Shown here piece after piece: positions 18,577 to 27,542 of a stretch of 64,000 nucleotides of DNA. This DNA is from an uncultured Clostridium sp. (GTDB taxonomy: Bacteria; Bacillota; Clostridia; TANB77; CAG-508): NCBI GenBank assembly GCA_930986425.1, contig CAKNJR010000001.1, positions 186,001 through 250,000 of the forward strand. The letters are read 5' to 3'. Below the pieces are notes generated by a model. That model was not told the origin of the DNA. It saw only the letters and a program-made list of their open reading frames with translations, and did no database searches. The position numbers and the translations under genes are program-made. Within the stretch, counting starts at the first letter, position 1. Every line of letters starts with the position of its first letter.

Positions 18577-19500
18577 TTATTTACTTGCTTCCTTATTTTC
18601 ATTAGATTTTTTTGCTTTTTTGATTGCCCATTTTTCTTTCATTTTATTTATTCTACTAACTCTTTTTTCAGAGCCAAATTGAGCTGTAACTAAGTTCTTT
18701 ATTAATATACGTTTTAGAGCATCTTCTTTTACATCTGCAATTAGTGTTCCATCTTTTGCAATTGATATTTTTCCTGTTTCTTCTGAAACTACTACTGCAA
18801 TCGCATCAGATTCTTTTGAAATACCTATTGCTGCTCTATGTCTTGTTCCTAACTCTTTTGCTATATCTTTATCGTCTGCAAGTGGCAATATACAAGCTGC
18901 TGCAGTAATTTTATTACTACTTATTATCGCGGCTCCATCATGTAAAGGTGTTTTTGGTACAAATATATTAACCAATATTTGTGGTGATATTTCTGCATCT
19001 AGCTTTATTCCAGTTTCAATTATATCTTGAATCTTTATATCCCTCTCAAATACTATTAATGCACCAGTTTTAGATTTAGCCATTTCTTCAGCTGCAATCA
19101 CAACTTTATATATATCTTCTTTCGTCTTGTCTCTTAAGCTCTTATCTATTCCAAATAACTTAGAAAAAGTACTTGAGCCTAATTGTTCTATTGCTCTACG
19201 AAGTTCTGGTTGAAATATAATTAAAAGTGCTATTACACCATAACTCATAAATGAAGTTAATATAAAGTATAGTAATCGTAATTCAAATAAATTACTTAAA
19301 ACTGTTATTAAAACCAGTAATACAATTCCCTTTATTAATTGCCATACTCTAGATTTTTTTGCTACTTTTACAAAATATACTATTAAAAATATAACTATTG
19401 TAATATCTAATATAAAAGTTACTATTTGCCAAGGATGTGCTTGTAAATCTCTTATATAGTCTGCAAAATCGAAATTCAAATTTGATAAATTTTCAAACAT
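18577..19500 (-). CDS. cdaA: Diadenylate cyclase CdaA
   Basis: Membrane enzyme that condenses two ATP to c-di-AMP. There are three N-terminal membrane spans (about 25-45, 55-70, 76-97), then the DisA_N catalytic domain with DGA at 188-190 and RHR at 220-222. At 307 residues it is slightly longer than the ~275 of Bacillus CdaA, the excess being a Lys-rich tail. The usual partners cdaR (YbbR) and glmM are not adjacent; the next upstream gene is a 71-aa membrane peptide. Confidence 0.94.
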   Translation of the reverse strand: MFENLSNLNFDFADYIRDLQAHPWQIVTFILDITIVIFLIVYFVKVAKKSRVWQLIKGIVLLVLITVLSNLFELRLLYFILTSFMSYGVIALLIIFQPELRRAIEQLGSSTFSKLFGIDKSLRDKTKEDIYKVVIAAEEMAKSKTGALIVFERDIKIQDIIETGIKLDAEISPQILVNIFVPKTPLHDGAAIISSNKITAAACILPLADDKDIAKELGTRHRAAIGISKESDAIAVVVSEETGKISIAKDGTLIADVKEDALKRILIKNLVTAQFGSEKRVSRINKMKEKWAIKKAKKSNENKEASK

Positions 19501-19629
19501 TTTTTACTTAATGATATTAAATATCATTTACTCCTTGTATTATATATTTAGGTTTTTAAAAGGTTCCCTATAAACCTTCATATAACAATTATTTTATAAA
19601 ATTTGATAACACTTTTATTTGCTGTTAAA

Positions 19630-19845
19630 TTATTGCATATACCACATTACATAGAAAATTAAAGTTGCTGATGAAGCAAGTAATATGCATATTACCATAA
19701 TTAAAGCTATTAATCTTCCGAAATTCTTCTTAATATCAAACTTTTTATGTTTCTTTTTATTTTTTACTTCTACCTTTTCCGTATTTGTTGTTACTTCATT
19801 ATTTTTTTCAACTTGATTATTCTTTTTGCTTCTTTTCTTTGCCAT
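19630..19845 (-). CDS. 71-aa Lys-rich single-span peptide
   Basis: Very basic cytoplasmic N-terminal half (KK, NKKKHKK clusters) and one membrane segment (about residues 47-67) close to the C terminus. The shape recalls SecE, but the conserved SecE helix motif is missing and I do not assign it. It lies 79 bp after mnmA and 129 bp before cdaA on the same strand. Function unknown. Confidence 0.55.
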   Translation of the reverse strand: MAKKRSKKNNQVEKNNEVTTNTEKVEVKNKKKHKKFDIKKNFGRLIALIMVICILLASSATLIFYVMWYMQ

Positions 19846-19924
19846 TTTATTTTCCTCTCCTGTCTAACTCTCCTCATTTTTCTAAAATAAATTTTAGCAT
19901 TTTTAACAATACAATGTCAACATA

Positions 19925-20986
19925 TTATTCCTTTATTTTACCACCGCCAAGAACAATATCATCATCATAAAATACAACTGACTGCCCTGGTGTAATAGCT
20001 CTTTGCTCTTCTTCAAAAATTACTTTTACACTATCATTTTCAAGTTTGACCAATTTGGCTATTTGTTCTTTCGCAGCATATCTGATTTTTGCTTTTACAA
20101 TCAATTTGTCATTATTTATTTTTGTATTTGTCAAATCATCATCTACTAGCCAATTTACATTGCTTGCAATTAATTCTTTTTTATATAATTCTTTTTCTTC
20201 TCCAACAATTAATTCATTTTTTTCTTTATTAAAACCTATTACAAAAAGTGGAACTGGATTTGAAATTCCTAATCCTTTTCTCTGTCCAATTGTATATTTG
20301 TAAAGACCTGTATGTTTTCCTAAAACCTTTCCCTCTTTATTAACAATATTTCCCTCTTTTGCTTTAAAATTAGCATAATTCTCCAAAAATTCTTTATAAT
20401 TGCCATTTGGTATAAAACATATATCTTCACTATCTGGCTTATTTGCAACTTCTAAACCATTCTTTTCAGCAATTTTTCTAATTTCATCTTTGCTTTCAAA
20501 TTTTCCCAAAGGAAACACAATATTGCTTAATAACTCTTTAGGAATATTATATAAAACATAGCTTTGGTCCTTCATAATAGAATTTGATTTTTTTAATACA
20601 TCTTTTCCATATTTTTCACTATATTCTATTTTCGCATAGTGACCTGTTGCAATATAATCAATTCCTAATTCTTGTGCTTTTCTAAACATCGCTCCAAACT
20701 TAATAAATCTATTACATTCAATACATGGATTAGGAGTATATTCATTTTTATAATTGTATATAAAATCTTGAATTACATGTTTATTAAACTCATCTTTTAA
20801 ATTTAGTGTTAAATGTGGAATATTAAGTTTCTCGCAAACAGCTTTTGCATCTTTTTCATTTTTCTCACTATCTACCCATAAAGAAAAAGTAATGCCTGTT
20901 ACATCATAGCCATTTTCTTTCAAAATAATTGCTGAAACAGAACTATCTACTCCTCCACTCATTCCTAATAATACTTTTTTTGCCAT
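19925..20986 (-). CDS. mnmA: tRNA-specific 2-thiouridylase MnmA
   Basis: Uses ATP and a persulfide sulfur to thiolate U34 of tRNA-Lys, -Glu and -Gln. It has the PP-loop GMSGGVDSS (8-16) and the catalytic cysteine pair region NPCIEC (88-91) with Cys190 in EDICFIPNG. The C-terminal TPGQSVVFYDDDIVLGGG ending is also present. The 353-residue length is normal. It starts divergently from ssrA with a 222-bp shared upstream region. No iscS-like gene is next to it. Confidence 0.95.
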   Translation of the reverse strand: MAKKVLLGMSGGVDSSVSAIILKENGYDVTGITFSLWVDSEKNEKDAKAVCEKLNIPHLTLNLKDEFNKHVIQDFIYNYKNEYTPNPCIECNRFIKFGAMFRKAQELGIDYIATGHYAKIEYSEKYGKDVLKKSNSIMKDQSYVLYNIPKELLSNIVFPLGKFESKDEIRKIAEKNGLEVANKPDSEDICFIPNGNYKEFLENYANFKAKEGNIVNKEGKVLGKHTGLYKYTIGQRKGLGISNPVPLFVIGFNKEKNELIVGEEKELYKKELIASNVNWLVDDDLTNTKINNDKLIVKAKIRYAAKEQIAKLVKLENDSVKVIFEEEQRAITPGQSVVFYDDDIVLGGGKIKE

Positions 20987-21134
20987 TTCTAATTTCCTTT
21001 TTAATCAAATATTGTTTTTTATAAAAACTTTGATAATAACAATTTAACATAATAATTATATCATATTATTTTTTAGTTTACTATAATTTTATAGAATTTT
21101 GTTTGTTTTTTCCTCTATTTTTTAGTGTTTTTAT

Positions 21135-21163
21135 TTGATATTTATCATATAATATAGTATAAT
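21135..21163 (+). promoter_or_regulatory. Promoter of ssrA
   Basis: TTGATA (21135-21140), 17 bp, TATAAT (21158-21163). Transcription would start near 21170, giving a roughly 40-nt 5' leader removed by RNase P. Confidence 0.75.
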
Positions 21164-21208
21164 AATAAGTGTATGAAAAAGTTTTAACACTTATCATATC
21201 GTTTACAC

Positions 21209-21568
21209 GGGGGTGTAAATGGTTTCGACAGTTATTTAGAAGTATTTATAGCGAGTAGTGGATGGTTGCTTTGGCCACTTAAAATCAAGCAAATTAAATA
21301 TAAAGGCTAACAAGAAAGAATTAGCTTACGCTGCTGCTTAATAGCAGCGTCGTCTTACCTTAAGCTTCCTACGGCTAAGAATAAGGCGTCGAATCTAGTA
21401 GGAAACAAAGTTGCTTATTCCACTTAAGCAATGGGTATTTTAAATGGATATGAATAAAACAATTTGTTCATTTATTGTTTTATTCAGAAAAATATAAATG
21501 AACTGCACTCGGAGAAGTAAATATGGAAGAATAATTGGACGCGAGTTCAACTCTCGCCACCTCCACCA
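21209..21568 (+). ncRNA. ssrA: Transfer-messenger RNA (tmRNA)
   Basis: 360-nt one-piece tmRNA that rescues stalled ribosomes. The 5' GGGGGTG pairs with CACCTCC before the encoded ACCA, making the tRNA-like acceptor; GGTTTCGACAG near the 5' end and the GTTCAACTC T-arm are diagnostic. The tag reading frame starts at GCT 21306 and ends at TAA 21339-21341, encoding ANKKELAYAAA after the charged alanine. The Ala-rich hydrophobic end fits a ClpXP-type degron. It is transcribed from a perfect 17-bp-spaced promoter, divergent from mnmA. Confidence 0.97.
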
Positions 21569-21654
21569 TAAAAATTATTTATGAACTCTAATAGCTTAAT
21601 TTTTGTATAAACTCTATAAAGCTAGTAGAGCCTTTTTTAGAAAGGAACTTGTCC

Positions 21655-21792
21655 ATGCCCAAAGCAGAAGAAATAAAAAAATATTTAAAACTTAGAAAAG
21701 CTGAAAATGAAGAGAAAGAAAACAATGATTTAGTTGAAGAAATCTATAAAGATATATTAAAAAATATTGATGAGGATAATACTAATGGATAA
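21655..21792 (+). CDS. 45-aa charged peptide overlapping the metallopeptidase gene
   Basis: ATG 21655 to TAA 21792, 45 residues, Lys/Glu-rich and predicted fully helical (MPKAEEIKKYLKLRK..., NDLVEEIYKDILKNIDED). The SD is AGAAAGGAA about 8 nt upstream. It overlaps the next start by 8 bp, so translation is coupled. Not a recognised family. Its position as first gene before a putative protease suggests a partner or antitoxin-like role, but nothing in the sequence proves that. Confidence 0.6.
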   Translation: MPKAEEIKKYLKLRKAENEEKENNDLVEEIYKDILKNIDEDNTNG

Positions 21793-23524
21793 AAAAACTA
21801 AAGTTGAAAAGCAAAGAGAAATTATTTTTGATTTTTTTGAATATTTCAAAACTCATAAATTTAATGCAGCTGATACTAATGATATAGCATTTATAAAAGC
21901 TGCTTTTGTTTTAATTTCATATTGTGAATTGTCATATATGGGTATTAATATTGATTTCAAAAATCCCCAAAATAATGATGTGGTTTTTAAACTCATAAAT
22001 AACTCATCTAAGGAATTCTTAGGAGAGTGCTTAACAGATGTGTCTAAAGATAAATCAAATAATTATGGAATAAAAAGAACCTGTATTACAATGAACATTG
22101 GGCCAATAGAGTCTGATTTATCTGACGACTCTGCAATGACTAGAATTAAGGCTTGTCAAGAATTTATTAAAACTGTTTTTCATGAATTACGACATTTTAG
22201 ACAATTCTTAATGACTCAATTAAATATAAGTAGCACTGAAGCTTTAAGTTTTGCTAGAGATTTTGTTCTAACTGACTTTATAGAAGACGATTTTTATACT
22301 AATAATTATAAAAATTTTGCATTAGAAGCAGATGCTAATGAATCTGAAGCAATTGAATTTATGGACATTACTGGCATAAATAATAATCAAACTCTACGAC
22401 AAAAAGCTTTAGGAACTAGAAGAAAATTAGTAGGTATGTATAAAGCTGATTCTTACTCAGTTGATGGTAATTACCATTGGGATAGCCATGGCTTTAAAGA
22501 TAGAGATATCGTTTCAATTAACATTCTAGATGATATTATCACTAAAAGAGGCAATACTCAAGTTATTGAAAAATATCCTATTCTAAGCAAAGAATATAAT
22601 GCGGATGGTTCAAAAAAGACTGCTTATCAACTTTTTCAGAATATGTTTGCAGAAGAATTTGAATATACACAAAACCCTGATTTGTCTGAATCAGAGCGAC
22701 TTGTTTTAATTAAAGATTCTAGAGAAATGTACTACGAATTACTTATTAGAGCACTTGATAAATGTTCAAAAGACGAAGCGTCCAAAATCTTAACAGACTT
22801 CGGGAAAACTAGAATTAATAAAGTTCTTACAGATATGAAAATATACTTCGATAATCAATTTGATGCAAAAACAATTGCTGTTACACAATCTAAAACTAAA
22901 AGAAAACCGGGCTCATTTCAAGCTCCTTATAATGATTCTACAACAATTATTAAAATAAAAGGTAAATCAACTAGAGTTCCAGTAACTGAAATTTATCGTG
23001 CATTTGATGAAAAAACCTTAAATAAAACTATTGGTAATGGTCTGACATTTAGAGACTTTTTATCAAAATCATTCATAATGAATAAATTACCTCAATTCGG
23101 TAATTTTTACACAAAAGATGGTAAAAAAATGGACATTAAAAGTTTTTTTGAAACTTATTTATTACCAAGAAGAGATTTAGCACATATGAAAAATGCTGAT
23201 TTCTACCTATTATTAAAAGAAAATACTAAAACATACCCTGAAATTCAGTATTTAGATACATTAGATAGATTAACAAGATTTCACCATTCTCAAACTAAGC
23301 GCATTGAAATATTTTCTAAGCATATAAATTCTTTGATGTATTTTCCGACTATATTAGGCTATAATTCAACAGCAGACCGCCCATTTATCTCTTTTTCTGA
23401 TTTTCAAAGCCTAATTTTACAAAGTGAAATTACTGAATCAGAGATACGTGATGTAAAAAACACATTTATAAAAAGAGAGTTCGATAACATTCCTAAGTCA
23501 TATAGAAGACCTTTAGAACAATAA
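21785..23524 (+). CDS. Putative zinc metallopeptidase (HExxH), family not recognised
   Basis: 579 residues from ATG 21785, which has GAGG 9 nt upstream; a TTG at 21767 in the same frame is less likely. Residues 133-137 read HELRH, a zincin HExxH site in a helical context (KTVFHELRHFRQF). A plausible third ligand Glu181 lies in ALEADANESEA, about 45 residues later, as in gluzincins. No signal peptide or membrane span is seen, so it should act in the cytoplasm. The rest (190-579) is charged and unassigned. It is coupled to a 45-aa ORF and sits right after ssrA. Zinc-dependent peptidase activity is inferred from the motif alone. Confidence 0.65.
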   Translation: MDKKTKVEKQREIIFDFFEYFKTHKFNAADTNDIAFIKAAFVLISYCELSYMGINIDFKNPQNNDVVFKLINNSSKEFLGECLTDVSKDKSNNYGIKRTCITMNIGPIESDLSDDSAMTRIKACQEFIKTVFHELRHFRQFLMTQLNISSTEALSFARDFVLTDFIEDDFYTNNYKNFALEADANESEAIEFMDITGINNNQTLRQKALGTRRKLVGMYKADSYSVDGNYHWDSHGFKDRDIVSINILDDIITKRGNTQVIEKYPILSKEYNADGSKKTAYQLFQNMFAEEFEYTQNPDLSESERLVLIKDSREMYYELLIRALDKCSKDEASKILTDFGKTRINKVLTDMKIYFDNQFDAKTIAVTQSKTKRKPGSFQAPYNDSTTIIKIKGKSTRVPVTEIYRAFDEKTLNKTIGNGLTFRDFLSKSFIMNKLPQFGNFYTKDGKKMDIKSFFETYLLPRRDLAHMKNADFYLLLKENTKTYPEIQYLDTLDRLTRFHHSQTKRIEIFSKHINSLMYFPTILGYNSTADRPFISFSDFQSLILQSEITESEIRDVKNTFIKREFDNIPKSYRRPLEQ

Positions 23525-23555
23525 ACTACCTCAGCTATAATGCTGTGGTAGTTTT
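23523..23555 (+). terminator. Terminator between convergent genes
   Basis: 13-bp stem with one mismatch (23523-23535 with 23542-23554), 6-nt loop, followed by TTTTA. It overlaps the metallopeptidase stop and probably also serves the dNTPase gene from the other side. Confidence 0.85.
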
Positions 23556-23571
23556 ACTTATCATTTATTTT

Positions 23572-24774
23572 TTAAAAATGTATTAGTTCATTGTATGTCT
23601 CTAATGCATATTTGTCAGTCATTCCAGATATATAATATATAATAGCTTGAATGTAATCTTTTTCATTATTAATATCAAAAAATACTCTATTTTTCAATCC
23701 ATCTCTATTTTCTATATTCCAATATTTAATTATCCAACTATAAAAATTATTTAATAAATTAGGATAATATTTAGCCATATTTTTTATTTCATTCTGAGTA
23801 TTTTCACCATCAAATGTACTTTTTAATATTTCAAATATTTGATTTATTACTAATTCAAAATACTTATGTGAAGGCTCCATCCTTTTAGCACCATAAATAT
23901 ATTTGTAATTAAAAGCTTTAATTTTATTCATCATCTCAAGTGATTCATGTGAAAGTCTTATTCCATCTTCTGGTGAAGAATTTTCGCATATATCTGTTAC
24001 AAAAGAATTTATTAAACTAGTATTGCTTGTTTTATTTGGAGCTTTTGTAATATCTTGTAACTCTCTTAACATTTCATCTGTTAAGAAATTTTCCTCAATT
24101 GCATCTTCTATATCTCTTCCTAAATATGAAATTTTATCTGAAACTTTAACAATGCATCCTTCCCATGTAAAAGGAGAATATTGATTAGGGCTTTTATAAT
24201 CATTTAAATCAATTGCTTCTTCCCTAGGTTTTATGCTTTCTTCATCAATTTCACCACAATGAGATATGATTCCATCTCTAACAGCATATGTTAAATTTAA
24301 GTTTTGCTTGTTACCATCATAGTCATCTAAAAGTTCTATTCTATCTACTATATGCAAGCCATTTTGCTCATGCCAGAACGATTTTCCTAACTCTCTTTTA
24401 GAAATTTCAGAAAGTATTCTTTCTCCTTTATGACCAAAAGGTCCATGTCCTACATCATGTCCACATGCTATTGCTCTAGTTAATTCACTATTCAATCCCA
24501 AGTAATTAGAAATTGTATAACTAATAGACTCAACATAATTTACATGTTCGATTCTCGTGCATATATGGTCATTTTCTGGCGAAAAGAAAACTTGAGTCTT
24601 ATGTTTTAATCTATTATATGCATTTGTATGTAAAATTCTATTAAAATCTCTTTCAAATGGTGAGCGAATATCTCCTGGTTTGGTATACAATTCCTGCTCT
24701 CTTTTTATCATTTGATTCCACTTTGGGTTGTTTTCATTAGCGGCAAAATCTTTAAAAGAATTCTTTTTATACAT
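23572..24774 (-). CDS. dgt: Deoxynucleoside triphosphate triphosphohydrolase (dGTPase-like)
   Basis: HD-domain enzyme that splits dNTPs to nucleoside and tripolyphosphate. It has the dGTPase N-terminal block (SPFERDFNRILHTNAYNRLKHKTQV) and the HD metal site with His77 in RIEHVNYV and His106-Asp107 in CGHDVGHGPFGHKGE. The 400-residue length fits the family. Clear start ATG 24774. An inverted repeat of 10-bp arms brackets its upstream region. The exact nucleotide preference cannot be read from sequence. Confidence 0.9.
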   Translation of the reverse strand: MYKKNSFKDFAANENNPKWNQMIKREQELYTKPGDIRSPFERDFNRILHTNAYNRLKHKTQVFFSPENDHICTRIEHVNYVESISYTISNYLGLNSELTRAIACGHDVGHGPFGHKGERILSEISKRELGKSFWHEQNGLHIVDRIELLDDYDGNKQNLNLTYAVRDGIISHCGEIDEESIKPREEAIDLNDYKSPNQYSPFTWEGCIVKVSDKISYLGRDIEDAIEENFLTDEMLRELQDITKAPNKTSNTSLINSFVTDICENSSPEDGIRLSHESLEMMNKIKAFNYKYIYGAKRMEPSHKYFELVINQIFEILKSTFDGENTQNEIKNMAKYYPNLLNNFYSWIIKYWNIENRDGLKNRVFFDINNEKDYIQAIIYYISGMTDKYALETYNELIHF

Positions 24775-24783
24775 ATTTACTTA

Positions 24784-24911
24784 TTCGCATAAGGCTATAT
24801 CATTTTTACTTTTTGCTTTTATAATAAACTATATTGTTTTTTATAATATATATTTTTTGCTTTTTTACAATCCGATAAAATTCTTATTTAGATAAGTTTT
24901 ACTTATGCGAA
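24784..24911. repeat. Distant inverted repeat upstream of dgt
   Basis: TTCGCATAAG (24784-24793) and CTTATGCGAA (24902-24911) are perfect 10-bp inverted copies 108 bp apart, in an otherwise featureless AT-rich spacer between the GtrA gene and dgt. Could be paired regulator sites; could be chance. Confidence 0.3.
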
Positions 24912-24955
24912 GTCTCTCCTTTCCCTATTAATTTTTTTGTTAATTTATATATATT

Positions 24956-25384
24956 CTATTTTTTCTTTTTAAAAACAAATATTTTACTAAATACGTAGTT
25001 TCCTATAATTACAAGCACTTGTGAAATTAATTTTATTATTTTATCATTTCCTTTTAATAAAGTAACTCCCACAAACATTATTAACATGTCCAAAACTAAT
25101 GTAACCAATCTTGACGTTACAAACTTTCCTAATTCTTTAACTTTATTTTTTTCATTGCTTTCAAATACATACTTTCTATTTGTAATATATGCAAATGCAA
25201 CACCTGCAACCCAAGATAGAATGTTAGCTATTTGTAGTTGAATCGCATTTTCTGGGTTTAATACCGTAAATATTAACAAATAATATACTGCTAAAGATAC
25301 AACAGTAGTTAATACACCAAAAATTAAATACATAATTATTTCTCTAGTTAATACTTTTTTTAATAAATCTTTTAATTTTTCCAT
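24956..25384 (-). CDS. GtrA-like membrane protein
   Basis: 142 residues with four membrane spans, typical of GtrA family proteins that help move polyprenyl-linked sugars across the membrane. The N-terminal pattern (REIIMYLIFGVLTTVVSLAVYY) and the internal ANILSWVAGVAFAYITNRKYVF are characteristic. The frame is open for 36 more codons upstream to 25492, but ATG 25384 begins the normal family N terminus and has AAAGGA upstream. No glycosyltransferase neighbour is present, so the sugar substrate is unknown. Confidence 0.85.
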   Translation of the reverse strand: MEKLKDLLKKVLTREIIMYLIFGVLTTVVSLAVYYLLIFTVLNPENAIQLQIANILSWVAGVAFAYITNRKYVFESNEKNKVKELGKFVTSRLVTLVLDMLIMFVGVTLLKGNDKIIKLISQVLVIIGNYVFSKIFVFKKKK

Positions 25385-25522
25385 TTCTACATCTATTCCT
25401 TTCAATGATTGTTTTAAATATATTAATTCAAATTTTATGTTAAATTGTCTAAGTTTAACGTTTACTATAATTTCATAAAGATATATTAACATATATTTGT
25501 ATTATTTTTCAAGTACAGAAAT

Positions 25523-25564
25523 TTAGTAAAATAGTTGAATTTCTTAGTAAAATAGTTGAATTTC
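25523..25564 (+). repeat. Perfect 21-bp tandem duplication in a promoter
   Basis: Two identical 21-bp units, 25523-25543 and 25544-25564, each ending TTGAATTTC. The second supplies the -35 hexamer of the promoter at 25556-25584, so the first duplicates a potential -35 or an operator. Confidence 0.85.
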
Positions 25565-25584
25565 ACTGTCAAAAGTTGTATAAT
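25556..25584 (+). promoter_or_regulatory. Promoter of the 143-aa membrane protein gene
   Basis: TTGAAT (25556-25561), exactly 17 bp, TATAAT (25579-25584), followed 53 bp later by the ATG with GGGAGGA as SD. Confidence 0.8.
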
Positions 25585-25637
25585 ATAAGAACCGCATTTT
25601 TCAAATTCATTGTGTTCTAGCATGGGAGGAAAGAACA

Positions 25638-26069
25638 ATGAAACAGTTTAGGCACGAGGAACTTTCAAGGACGTTTGGAATCATTTTGGCTCTGTGCCTT
25701 GGCATCAGTTGCATGGTTGGAATGTTCGCAAGTATCATGCCCCAGCCAATTTCAACAGAAGAGCTTAATAGCTACAAAGCTTATGCGATAAGCTCATTTG
25801 AAGGAGAAACTGATGACAGCACCCTAGTAGCAGAAAAGAGTGGAAACACCATAAGTGTATATAATAAAGAAAAGCCTCATTCTGAGGCTGTTATGTTCAC
25901 TTTTGATGATGACGGAAACATTACACGGACACGAACTGGGTATCTAAACCCATATGCCCTGTTTCGGTTTCCTCAAATGATTCTAAAACTTTTAGTGCTA
26001 GCTCTTGTAGCTGCATTCATCTTGACAGTTATCTTCATCTGTGCGGCCTGGATTACGGGGAGGCTATAA
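25638..26069 (+). CDS. 143-aa two-span membrane protein of atypical composition
   Basis: Membrane spans at about 14-34 and 111-136 flank an extracytoplasmic domain of ~75 residues with a PepSY-like feel (SGNTISVYNKEKPHSEAV...TFDDDGNITRT), though I do not assign a family. The gene has its own consensus promoter and a strong SD. Its terminator hairpin straddles the stop codon, so it is a self-contained unit between minus-strand genes. Base use is unlike its surroundings: 60-bp blocks I counted are 40-47% G+C against about 25% nearby. It therefore looks acquired. Function unknown. Confidence 0.7.
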   Translation: MKQFRHEELSRTFGIILALCLGISCMVGMFASIMPQPISTEELNSYKAYAISSFEGETDDSTLVAEKSGNTISVYNKEKPHSEAVMFTFDDDGNITRTRTGYLNPYALFRFPQMILKLLVLALVAAFILTVIFICAAWITGRL

Positions 26070-26085
26070 CCTCCCCGTTGTTTTT
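26055..26085 (+). terminator. Terminator with stop codon in the loop
   Basis: 9-bp GC-rich perfect stem (26055-26063 with 26070-26078), loop CTATAA carrying the TAA stop of the 143-aa gene, then TTGTTTTTA. Confidence 0.9.
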
Positions 26086-26130
26086 ATTTCAATTTTTATT
26101 TATTCTTTCTAATTTATACTTTTCACTTAT

Positions 26131-27393
26131 TCAGTCCAATTCTGCTTCTATATTAAGCAATCTATTATATTTGCAAACTCTATCAGTTCTACATGGTGCT
26201 CCTGTTTTTATCTGTCCACTATTTGTTGCAACTGCTAAATCAGCTATGAATGTATCTTCTGTTTCCCCAGAGCGATGTGAAATAACAGTTCTATATCCAT
26301 TTTCCTTTGCAATTCTTATTGTTTCTAAAGTTTCTGTTAAAGTTCCAATTTGATTTGGTTTTATCAATATTGCATTTGCTACATTTTCCTCAATTCCTTT
26401 AAGTAATCTACTTGAATTAGTAACAAATAAATCATCTCCAACTAGCTGTATTTTATTTTCCATTCTCTTTGTAAGTTCTTTCCAAGATTTCCAGTCTTCT
26501 TCTGCTAATCCATCTTCTATTGATATTATTGGATATTTACCTGCCAAATCAATTATATAATCAATCATCTCTGCTTTAGTTTTATAAATATCAGTTTTCC
26601 AAAAATAATATCCCTCTTTATTTATTTTCTTTGCTGCATCATGCATTTCTGTACTTGCCACATCTAAAGCCAATTTAAAGTCTTTTCCACTTTTAAATCC
26701 TGCTTTCTCTATTGCTTCTAAAATTAATTCAATCGCTTCTTCATCATTTTCTAAGTCTGGTGCAAATCCTCCTTCATCACCAACAGATGTTACTAATCCC
26801 TTTTTCTTTAATACTTCTTTTAACACTTTATACACTTCTGTACACATTTGAAGCATTTCTTTAAATTTTTTTCCACCTACTGGTACAATCATAAATTCTT
26901 GAATATTTAAATTATTGTTTGCATGTTTTCCACCATTTAATATATTCATCATTGGAAGAGGTAACTTGCATGCATTAATTCCTCCAATATATTTATATAA
27001 TGGTAATTGTATACTATTAGCTGCTGCCCTTGCAACTGCGAGTGAAGTTCCTAAAATCGCATTCGCTCCTAATTTTGATTTATTTAATGAACCATCTAAT
27101 TTTATCATGGCCTCATCAATTTCTCTCTGCTTCATTGCATTCATACCAATTAATATCTTTGCAATTTTTTTATTAACATTATCCACAGCTTTATAAACAC
27201 TTAACCCATTAAATGTTTGCATATCTCCGTCTCGTAATTCAACAGCCTCAAAACTTCCCGTTGATGCACCTGATGGTACCATTGCTATTCCTTCTATTCC
27301 ACTCTCTAAAGTAACTTTCACTTGAATTGTTGGATTTCCCCTTGAATCTAAAATTTGCATTCCTTCTACATTTTCAATATAATCTGTATACAT
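26131..27393 (-). CDS. eno: Enolase
   Basis: Glycolytic 2-phosphoglycerate dehydratase, cytoplasmic. The 420-residue protein shows the N-terminal [11 protein letters not shown], the [16 protein letters not shown] loop, metal ligands in [15 protein letters not shown] and VGDDLF, and the signature [15 protein letters not shown] with SHRSGETED. The frame is open to 27429, but ATG 27393 follows AAGGAGAGG and starts the family N terminus. It is monocistronic; other glycolytic genes are not adjacent. Confidence 0.97.
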   Translation of the reverse strand: MYTDYIENVEGMQILDSRGNPTIQVKVTLESGIEGIAMVPSGASTGSFEAVELRDGDMQTFNGLSVYKAVDNVNKKIAKILIGMNAMKQREIDEAMIKLDGSLNKSKLGANAILGTSLAVARAAANSIQLPLYKYIGGINACKLPLPMMNILNGGKHANNNLNIQEFMIVPVGGKKFKEMLQMCTEVYKVLKEVLKKKGLVTSVGDEGGFAPDLENDEEAIELILEAIEKAGFKSGKDFKLALDVASTEMHDAAKKINKEGYYFWKTDIYKTKAEMIDYIIDLAGKYPIISIEDGLAEEDWKSWKELTKRMENKIQLVGDDLFVTNSSRLLKGIEENVANAILIKPNQIGTLTETLETIRIAKENGYRTVISHRSGETEDTFIADLAVATNSGQIKTGAPCRTDRVCKYNRLLNIEAELD

Positions 27394-27542
27394 AATCCTC
27401 TCCTTCTTATTAGCCCACTCATACATCAATAAGGCTAATATGATATTTTATACAAATTATTTCCAAATTTTGAAAATATATACTTTTAAGCTTATTTTAT
27501 TTTAGCTATGGTTTCGCTAAGAAGTATGTGTTTCTTCCAGCG

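Noticed and set aside
21569..21654. attR/attL-type duplication of the ssrA 3' end
   Set aside because: No repeat of the ssrA terminal bases and no integrase were found in the following 5 kb, so an integrated element is not supported.
27394..27429. Longer enolase N terminus
   Set aside because: The extension includes the SD of the real start at 27393 and is absent from the family.
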